Below are positions 56,853-64,000 of a DNA stretch of 64,000 nucleotides, one piece after another (position 1 is the first letter of the stretch; the number at the start of each line of letters is the position of its first letter). The stretch is taken from the NCBI GenBank assembly GCA_025603075.1, contig MU626271.1:1-64000 (forward strand). Direction: 5' to 3'. Source of the DNA: Neoconidiobolus thromboides FSU 785 (lineage: Eukaryota > Entomophthoromycota > Entomophthoromycetes > Entomophthorales > Neoconidiobolaceae). Made by a program: the position numbers and the translations under genes. The notes beneath the pieces are model-generated. The model worked only from the letters and a program-made list of their open reading frames with translations, made no database searches and had not been told where the DNA came from.

Positions 56853-57539
56853 ATGAACGCAGAAGCTAATTTGTAAGTCTATCTCTATCTACCTATTTAT
56901 CTTATTTATTAATATCATTTATTAATAAAATATATATATATTAGAATCAAAGAAGACAATATTAACAGAGCGATTTGGAAAATTAATTTCAATATCTGGT
57001 TATTACTAGGGATAAGTTTAGGTTTTTGGTTTATATTTGTACATGGTATTCCTTATTTTTTTAAAGGAATAGGACCCTGTTTTATAATTCATTTACTTAA
57101 TGCATCATTAATTACAATTATATGTATGATTAATTTTTTACATACCCCATCTCATGGCCCAATTTATAGAAAAATGCATATTTGGTTAGGTAGATTAAGC
57201 TTCATCTTTGGTATCTCATCAACAATTATTGGGTTAGTTACCGCATGGTATGAAAGATTTGAAGGGGTAGCTTTTTTCCCTATTGCTGTAAGTATTGGTG
57301 GTACTTTACAAGTTATTGCCCAATGTTTAGCTATTTATTATATACGTAAGAAGAATGTAACGAAACATCTATTTTGGAATCATATTGTATTTTTTGGTGG
57401 TTGTTTAACACCAGCTATTATAAGATTTGAATACTTGATTCAAACAGAAATTCCTTATTGGAATTTATATTCTTGGGCAATTATTTTAGCTGTTGGCCTT
57501 CTCTCTTTTAGAGCTTTCGTTTATAAAACTTGGTATTGA
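56853..57539 (+). CDS. Multi-pass membrane protein, possibly DUF2306-like
   Basis: Two phase-checked exons, 56853-56872 and 56945-57539, giving 615 nt, or 204 aa. Five or six membrane segments are visible: IWLLLGISLGFWFIF, FIIHLLNASLITIICMI, LSFIFGISSTIIGLVTAWY, FFPIAVSIGGTLQVIAQCL, and two near the C-terminus. Conserved-looking loop residues are RKMHIWLGRLSF and KHLFWNHIVFFGGCLTPAIIR, with histidines placed before membrane segments. This pattern resembles DUF2306 and cytochrome b561-like proteins, where such histidines can bind haem. The assignment is tentative and no function is known. The start exon encodes just MNAEANL. Confidence 0.75.
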
Positions 57540-59161
57540 TCGACTATTCTTAATTTTACTTTTCTTTATTACATTTTTTTAAATAAACTTAATATAAACA
57601 CCTATCTTTTTTTAAAAAATTGATTATTGTTAAAATGGGATATATGTATATATAATAAATATACTATTTAATAACGATGTCATTAACTAATCATTAATAT
57701 TCTGTTGTATTAGCATATATATAATTATAGTTATATTATATATTATATTCATATCAAGCTATTTCATTAAAATTCAAAATTTTTAATGACCAATACCTTA
57801 TAACTTTTTACATGAAGCACTTCAATCACCATGAAATAGGATACTTATTTTTATTATTTTTATTAATTATTATTCTAAAATATCAATTCATTTAGTATAA
57901 AATTATTTAAGTGTCTTGTTTTGATGAAATAAGGTATTAAGTTTAAAAAATGATTCAAAATTTGAAATAGACTATTTTATAATACTTATTAAAAATAAAG
58001 TGAAATCTTATAGAACTGAAAGAGGCGCTATTTAAGGCTAATTATTGTACTTGATAAGATAAATGTAAGTTAAAAATAATGATGTTAGAACTTGTAGTAT
58101 TAGATTTGAATAATAGATCTATATAAAGCTTAAAAATAATACATTTACATTAAATTATTAAGTTTTGTATATTAGATTGGTAAAGTATTTTTTGATATTA
58201 CTGATATACCTAAATTAAAAAAGATTGTTTAGTGTTTCATATGATTACTATCTTACCATAATACATTTACTAAAAATTTAAAATTTAAAGTGACATACTC
58301 TATAAAACTATATGAAAAATAGATATTACACTAGGATGTTTATTAAACTATTTTTTTAGTTTAAAATCATCAATTTTGCCAAAAACACTTAGATTCATAA
58401 CTTTTAACTTACTTATTACGTTGTTTATAAATACATTATTCCTATTATTAATTTATAATTTCTATATACCTATTTTAAAAATCACTCTTTATTACATCTA
58501 ACCTTTTCGTTATAATAAATTAAGTGAACTCATTACCAATATTCTGAGACTTATCTTTATCTATAACCTACATCAAATCCTTATAAATCTTTTGTATTTT
58601 TTATTAAACTGACCTTTTCGTTTAAATTTTTATACCTCTATCATTACTTATTTATTCTCTCTCTGGCCTCTGAGATATCTGTTACATCCTCAAAACTTTC
58701 TTTTACTAATATATTTTTAGCCACTATAATGCTTTATCCTTTATCCTTTATAAAATTGAAGTTTACTAAACCCAGTAAGATACTGAAGATCAAAGCTTGA
58801 TTCATTGATAATTATAATACAAGAAACCTTCTTTCCTTATAGATTATTTCCCTGTTTTATTAATATATTTTTATTTATAGCTGTTAATGAACCACCTGAT
58901 GATTTTTAGCTCTTTTGATAATATAAAAAAATAATTAAGTGAATTTGTAATAGCTTATATAAGTTGCTTATATTTTGTTAAAATTAAAAATCCTTTATAT
59001 AATAATTGACGTCTTTATATTAAAATCATAATATATTAACCAAATGGGTTCCTCTTTTACGTAGAAAATATAGGAACTCAATTTGTAATTTTGTAAAGTT
59101 ACCAAACATATATGAATTGAATTGAATTGTAATTTATATAGAAGAGGTTTGATTAATAAAG
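57540..59161. other. AT-rich convergent intergenic region
   Basis: Spacer between two convergent 3' ends. The part near 58400-58900 is pyrimidine-rich on the plus strand. No gene, repeat copy or RNA is recognised. Confidence 0.5.
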
Positions 59162-59752
59162 TTAATTTTCTTTGGTTTCGGTTGAAGGTTTAGAATAGAT
59201 TGAATCTAACTCTTGGTCAAGCTCTTCCTTGGTTTTCTTTGGACGAGAATCATTATTACGACGTGCTTTATGGTGACGTTGGTTATTACCTTTTCTACTA
59301 CCATTGGCCCTCTTATCATTAGAAATATCACGAGGTATTCCAACACGAGTTGAAATTGGTGCCTTTACAGCTGATGGAGTATAAGGAAGAGCTAACTTCA
59401 TAGAACGACCATCAAGGGTAACACCATGATATTTTTTAAAAGCAGCAGCAGCATCCGAAGCACGAGTAAAAATAACTTCACCAGTACCTTGAGACTTTCC
59501 ATTGGAATCAAAATTTAAGCTAGCAGAGCGAATGCGACCAATTTGGCCAAATAATTCTTCAATATCTTGTATAGTTACATTATAGTGAAGATTTGAAATT
59601 AAAATTCGATGAACTTCTTTGAGTTCTTTAAATTCCTTACTATAAGGAACTTTATTTCTTACATTATTGCGACTTTTATGGTTGACACCACCAGCAAACT
59701 TCTTAGTGCTCTTAATCACATCGTCTAAAGAAAGGTCGAGTTGAGATGCCAT
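59162..59752 (-). CDS. YRA1: mRNA export adaptor Yra1/ALY/REF
   Basis: An intronless 196-codon frame. The protein joins the TREX complex on spliced mRNA and hands it to the Mex67 export receptor. The N-terminal REF/UAP56-binding motif is LDLSLDDVIKST at residues 5-16. An RRM occupies about residues 47-125, with RILISNLHYNV (RNP2) and GTGEVIFTRASDA (RNP1). Basic Arg/Lys-rich regions flank it (GVNHKSRNNVRNKV, and GSRKGNNQRHHKARRNN). The C-terminus has the second UAP56-binding helix, TKEELDQELDSIY. All diagnostic parts are present and the length is typical. Intron-free structure differs from yeast YRA1, whose intron is regulatory. Confidence 0.96.
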   Translation of the reverse strand: MASQLDLSLDDVIKSTKKFAGGVNHKSRNNVRNKVPYSKEFKELKEVHRILISNLHYNVTIQDIEELFGQIGRIRSASLNFDSNGKSQGTGEVIFTRASDAAAAFKKYHGVTLDGRSMKLALPYTPSAVKAPISTRVGIPRDISNDKRANGSRKGNNQRHHKARRNNDSRPKKTKEELDQELDSIYSKPSTETKEN

Positions 59753-60784
59753 GATAAAAATAAATATAAAGAAAATGGACTAAATTTAAGATTAAAATTA
59801 AATAAAAATAACATTTCTACTCTATTTAAATGTTTTTAAGCTCATTGCAGCTATTTTTCATGTATATCTATGTTAGATAAAATCGTGGCTAAAAGAACCT
59901 AAATTAATAAATTCTTTAGATTTTATTATTGTCCAATCATTTTATCATTTGCTTTCATTCTTTTACTAATCTAAAGATAGACTAACGTTATATTATTTAA
60001 TTGGATAAATTTACACTAAAATTTGAAAATTGTGGATAAATCGTGATATGCCTTATAAACAATAATAAATAGCCCCACTTAAGTTATAATGAAAAATGTG
60101 ACTAGTCTCCAAAGATAGAATAGTTATAAATAGCTCATTTCAAATATCATTATATCTCATAACTATTTTCATAACTTCATTATAATATTATTATTGTAGG
60201 GATGTAGCTTTGGCATAAATACTATTAATCAAACTATTTGTATTTATTACATATATATAACTGTATGATTATATAGCTAAATAATACAATTGAGGCTAAA
60301 AGATAATATCTGGTGGCTTAAATAATATAGAAATATATAAGAAACTTAAACATAACTTTAAGGTCCTCTAAGAACTCAAACTGTTACTGCAAAGAAGCAT
60401 TTATAACTAAGGTGTCTTACACAAATTATCATAAGAGTCATTTTGAAAAGAAACCTTATTAAATGTTTTGGGGTCATCCTCTTATTTTTTTTGAACTCAC
60501 AGACATTTAATTGAATATACTGTGAAAAAGGGAAACTTTATTTTTAACTTATTTTTTTAGATTAAACTTTTATCAATATATTTTCTAAACGTTATTTCTA
60601 TTAATTATTTGTGCATTTCTTCATTCTTTTCTAGATAACAAAAATTTATAAGCAGAAAAATTGTTTCCAACTAGAAAAAGGTTTTGAATGCAATGCAAAC
60701 TACATTATAAAGCAATAATATAAAATACAAAACTACAAAATAATTTAATTCTAACTATCTTAAAGTACAAATACAAATAAGTGT
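59753..60784. other. AT-rich intergenic region upstream of YRA1
   Basis: Likely contains the YRA1 promoter and the 3' end of the transporter gene. Nothing else is recognised. Confidence 0.5.
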
Positions 60785-62005
60785 CTAATTCACTAAAGGC
60801 TGCTCTTCATTATCTAATTGAATTTCATTGCTGATATTGCTTTCATTTTCTAGTCTATTATAAGTAGGAATAATATTGTAAATGATCAATCCAATAATAA
60901 CTAAAGAAAACGCGAATGGATACAATTTGTTGAGCTAAAAAGAGTTAATACAGATGTTAATAAAAATATTAACTTACTTTGACTGGCAAGAATATCATGC
61001 CTAATATTAAACCATAAAAATCAGCTGTTAATAAGGATAAGTTATAAAATGTTGCCCCGTTAAGCTCTATCAATAATGGTACTAAAGTATATAGTGAAAA
61101 TACAGCAACAGTAAAAAGAGCATACAATCCAGCTAAATAAAGTTATTAACTCAACCTTAAATTATTAGTATTTTACCTGAAGAAAAAGTCCAAGTGATAG
61201 TAAATAAAACATAAAATTCTAAACATAAGCTAAATAATTTTAGTAATAGTAATAAAAAAAGATAATATTTACAGCTGTATTCCGCTAATAATAACGCCAA
61301 ATAAACCTAAAAAAGCCAATATTTCTATTTTTGAGCTGGATTTTAATAAATATTCCTCATATGTATTAGAGACTGCATATAATAGAGCTCCAAAAATACA
61401 AAACAAATCCCCCATTAGTTTATTGTTTCCTTTATATGTTTAATTTAGTTTAGTTTTTTAAAATATTAATTTTTACCTTGATAATCTTTGCCTTCCATAA
61501 CATCTGATAGTACTAACATAATAAGTCCAATCAATGCTATTCCTACTCCAATAAGATGAGTTTTATAATATCCTACATTTAAGTATTTATAGCTTAAAAA
61601 TACAACGCCTGGTGTCGAACAAGCGTTTATTAGCATAGCAGAAAGATAACTAGTATACCCAAATCCTTTCACAATAAAAAAATTGGCCTCGACGTCACAA
61701 AAAGACAAGATTAAAACTAAAATAGAAAATTAACGAAGTATAAGTTGAAGCTCTATTTAATTACATTGCTTCCATTTATTTTTTAATACCTTTGTATATT
61801 GAAAATATCCTTGTTGTTTTATTAATAGAAAGTTGAATACTATCGCTATTAGTAAGTAAATGATGAATGATTGTGTGGTTGGTATTCTTATATTATATTT
61901 ATCTACAAGCGCGCCAGTAGTGATATTACTAGTGGTTATACATAGAGATAGGAATTGACCAAGTATTAATGAAATAATCGCTTCTTTATTTATTTTAAAA
62001 AGCAT
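60785..62005 (-). CDS. SLC35F1/F2-type solute transporter (drug/metabolite transporter fold)
   Basis: Six exons from ATG at 62005 to TAG at 60785-60787, all joined in frame. About ten membrane segments are expected. Family blocks visible are SLILGQFLSLCITTSN, RIPTTQSFIIYLLIA, FCDVEANFFIVKGFGYTSYL, TPGVVFLSYKYL, and GDLFCIFGALLYAVSNTYEE. The last one is the characteristic second-repeat helix of the SLC35F1/F2/F6 group. The C-terminal tail is cytosolic and acidic (NEIQLDNEEQPLVN). Human relatives are linked to queuosine/queuine or other solute uptake, but the fungal substrate is unknown. Introns are 40-50 bases. The gene is followed on the same strand upstream by FHIT, 105 bases away. Confidence 0.9.
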
Positions 62006-62110
62006 ACTAAAAAAAGCAAAAAGACAACCTCAAATTTTGGAGTAAATTTTTTTATAACGTTTATTTAAGTCACGATAATTAATAAAATTACTCAAAATAA
62101 TTTCTCAACG

Positions 62111-62755
62111 TTATTGCTTCATTAGCCTTAACCATTTGTTAATATTATTTACTTTAAAAATTGATTTTTTTACCATTTCTTCCACTGTTCTTGGTTTTCT
62201 GCTGTCATTGTCTACCTTATTTAACTCATCGTAAATTTGATCATTTTCAACAAAATCTAATTTTTCTCTTGGAATGATATGAATATGAACATGGTTTACT
62301 GACTGCCCAGCTTCAGGTCCATCCTATTATATATGAGTAACAAACAGTAATCTTTAATTAAAACTTACTTGTATTACATAACTTAACGAAGTTCCTTTAT
62401 AGACAGACTCAATTACATTACCAACTTTCTGAGCTGTGATCCAAAGATCAGATATCTAATTGATGATAAGAGGTATTTAATGGTATGTTATCTATTTACT
62501 TCATTATGATTTAATTTGGAAACTCGATCTACTTTGCGAAATGGTGAAACAAGGACATCTAATTTTGAATTAATAATTTAAAAATTGATTTATTCTTACG
62601 TCCGCTATTAATAGTTATTAATTAAATTCTAAAATGTAAATAGTTAATCACTACCGTTTTATAGGCTTAAGGTTGACAAAGGCAAAGGATAATTTCGTAG
62701 AATAAAATACTTGAGATTTAGGGATAATATTATTTCCAAAGTAAATGCAGGACAT
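62111..62755 (-). CDS. HNT2: FHIT-type diadenosine triphosphate hydrolase with a 5-base microexon
   Basis: Exons 62655-62755, 62600-62604 (five bases, CGGAC) and 62500-62558 are phase-checked; two more exons follow to TAA at 62111. The enzyme hydrolyses Ap3A/Ap4A. The start [18 protein letters not shown] and [10 protein letters not shown] match FHIT. The microexon supplies the Gly and first base of His in [15 protein letters not shown], the conserved GHxL(V)xP block. Without it the downstream frame is lost. Later exons carry [20 protein letters not shown], where the histidine triad HVHIH occurs, and the C-terminal [20 protein letters not shown]. Length and order match the family. COA4 begins upstream on the same strand; its stop is 46 bases from this ATG. 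Confidence 0.92.
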
Positions 62756-62801
62756 GAAAACGAAAATAAAAACAAAAAAAAGATATCTTTGAATTTTGAG
62801 T

Positions 62802-63020
62802 TTATTTTTCTTTTTGTTCTTCATATTTTTTAAAACAAGTTCTAAATGCTTGCATCTCTTCACGACATTTACGCCAGTCCCTACCAGTTTCAAAATAGCA
62901 GTTTTGTAATGCTTCATGCTCTTTGAAACATCCGGTTCTTTTAATTCTTAAATCATATTCATCCTCTTCTTCTTCTTCTTCTTCAATGATAACTTTATTG
63001 ATTTTATCTTCTGCTTGCAT
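62802..63020 (-). CDS. COA4: Twin CX9C protein, cytochrome c oxidase assembly factor 4 type
   Basis: A 72-codon intronless frame from ATG at 63020 (MQAEDKINKV); a longer upstream frame exists but this ATG gives the expected size. A run of glutamates (IIEEEEEEEDEYD) precedes the CHCH fold. The first pair is C-FKEHEALQN-C and the second C-REEMQAFRT-C, each with nine residues between cysteines. Between them WRKC-type spacing (GRDWRKCREE) matches COA4/Cmc3 (human C-x9-C with DWRQC). Such proteins are oxidised by Mia40 in the mitochondrial intermembrane space and assist complex IV assembly. The specific COA4 assignment rests on DWRKC and the AF(R/K)xC end. It lies between FHIT and MsrA genes on one strand. 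Confidence 0.87.
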   Translation of the reverse strand: MQAEDKINKVIIEEEEEEEDEYDLRIKRTGCFKEHEALQNCYFETGRDWRKCREEMQAFRTCFKKYEEQKEK

Positions 63021-63159
63021 TTTTATTATTATTAACAAAAGAAAAAAGGAGATTAAACTATTCCTATATTTATGTTTCAATCATAATATTGATAATAAAA
63101 AAGCCAACTTTTTTAAGTAAAAAAAACTACTGATTTTATTAATTAGTCAATTCATTATC

Positions 63160-63715
63160 TCACCACCTTATACGATGGACGCACCAGCCGGTAGGGTTAT
63201 TTGCTAAATAGTCTTGATGATATTCCTCAGCTAAATAAAATACTGTTGCTGGATTAAACTCTGTTATAATTGGGTTTTCAAATTTTGATTGAACTATGTC
63301 TTTAACTTTTAAAGACGTTTCTAATTGCTCTTGGCTATGGTAAAAAATAGCTGATCTATATTGTGTTCCTTCATCCTCCTCTTGTCTAATGACATATTAT
63401 AAATTTCTCAAATAAAGTAAAAAATAATATGGATAATTACCTATTAATCGTTGTAGGATCATGAATCCTCCAAAAAAAGTAAACTAAATCATAATAACTA
63501 AGCTCTTTAGGATCAAACTGAATTTCAATAGCTTCTGCATGCCCTGTTTCTCCAAGTTTTACTTCTGGATATTTTGGATCAATTAATTTACCCCCAGTGA
63601 AACCAACCTTAATGGATTTTAATTTATCCCCAAATTCTTTACGAAAATAGTATTCCATTCCCCAGAAACATCCTCCCGCTAAAGTGGCTACCTCTAAGTT
63701 AGTTTCTAAAGTCAT
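63160..63715 (-). CDS. MXR1: Peptide methionine-S-sulfoxide reductase A
   Basis: Two phase-checked exons, 63441-63715 and 63160-63385, giving 501 nt, or 166 aa. The enzyme reduces the S epimer of methionine sulfoxide in proteins. The catalytic motif GGCFWGMEYYF is at residues 14-24, with Cys as nucleophile. Substrate-site blocks follow: VGFTGG, GHAEAIEIQFDP, and FFWRIHDPTTINRQEEDEGT, then QYRSAIFYHS. The C-terminal EEYHQDYL and GWCVHRIRW carry a second cysteine that could act in resolving. There is no targeting sequence, so it is probably cytosolic. Length is slightly below yeast Mxr1 (184). Confidence 0.97.
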
Positions 63716-64000
63716 TTAATTTATCTCTGTCAATAATATGCTTTAGATGTCTTTTTCACTTTATTTATAGTCTCTCTAAATCTATATTATTAATTTATAG
63801 TTTAGTCAGCATCCGATGATTATTTTTTTATTGAAATGGTGCAATCGATAGTTAAAATCAACTCATCCTGAATACAGATGATATAATTAAGGGATAAGTT
63901 ATTATTTCTAATCCCTAATCAAACTTATTTATTTTATAGTGTAAATCTTTCAAAATTAATATTACAACTTCATAATGAATTTGTATTAAAACTAAATAAA
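63716..64000. other. Intergenic; possible first coding exon of a plus-strand gene at the edge
   Basis: An acceptor-like TTTTATAG at about 63933-63940 is followed by an open stretch to the window edge (VNLSKLILQLHNEFVLKLNK). An ATG at 63838 does not join to it in frame with any clear donor. It may belong to a gene starting here and running off the window; this is tentative. Confidence 0.25.

Noticed and set aside
1-64000. tRNA genes, rRNA, CRISPR arrays, bacterial operons
   Set aside because: No B-box-like GGTTCGANNCC block, no rRNA core sequence and no regular spacer arrays were seen by eye; a tRNAscan run would be decisive for tRNAs.

Overview
The window is eukaryotic and almost certainly from an early-diverging, very AT-rich fungus. 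Genes are broken by many short introns, mostly 40-110 bases, that begin GTAAG/GTAAA and end TAG. The gene set is fungal: an Ilv2-type acetolactate synthase, Met2, a peroxisomal acyl-CoA oxidase, a regulator with the fungal-specific transcription factor domain, a secreted proteinase-K-like subtilisin and a decayed secreted lipase. It also holds genes that Dikarya have largely lost or changed: the U11/U12-35K protein of the minor spliceosome and a Kid/KIF22 chromokinesin with its C-terminal helix-hairpin-helix. An Entomophthoromycotina or other zoosporic/zygomycete-grade lineage fits. The exact taxon is inference.

Layout. 1-446: 5' part of a secreted subtilisin running off the left edge. 0.45-10.4 kb: gene-poor, with one hypothetical gene, a small PPxY membrane protein and scattered ~100-bp inverted-repeat elements. 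10.4-14.4 kb: OTU deubiquitinase and acyl-CoA oxidase. 14.4-19.6 kb: a cluster of the same elements and a CENP-B/pogo-type DNA-binding protein. 19.6-24.7 kb: a transcription factor without a zinc cluster, then the chromokinesin. 26.4-35.5 kb is a compact island: MET2, U11/U12-35K, an LYR protein, SmD1, RFT1 and ILV2. 35.5-46.8 kb: a diverged second copy of the CENP-B-type gene, more elements, a lipase pseudogene, and the small genes NBP2 and UPF0357. 46.8-55.7 kb is a second island: VTA1, a carnitine-pathway dioxygenase, VPS53 and an FNIP/Lst4 homologue. 56.9-63.7 kb: a membrane protein, Yra1/ALY, an SLC35F-type transporter, FHIT, COA4 and MsrA.

How genes relate. RNA processing and export is represented by U11/U12-35K, SmD1 and Yra1. 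Vesicle traffic and lysosome signalling is represented by VTA1 (ESCRT/Vps4), VPS53 (GARP) and FNIP/Lst4 (TORC1). Mitochondrial functions are represented by ILV2, the LYR protein, COA4 and the dioxygenase. These are neighbourhoods of housekeeping genes; I see no operon-like pathway cluster. Intron models marked as phase-checked were verified by hand: exon lengths sum to a whole number of codons and the spliced product matches the family.

The least ordinary content is (a) two paralogous proteins with a tandem CENP-B/pogo-type DNA-binding region, no transposase catalytic domain and a novel ~20-residue repeat tail, with ~100-bp terminal-inverted-repeat elements beside each; (b) a 5-base microexon in the FHIT gene; and (c) a minor-spliceosome protein gene. 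I saw no tRNA, rRNA or CRISPR.
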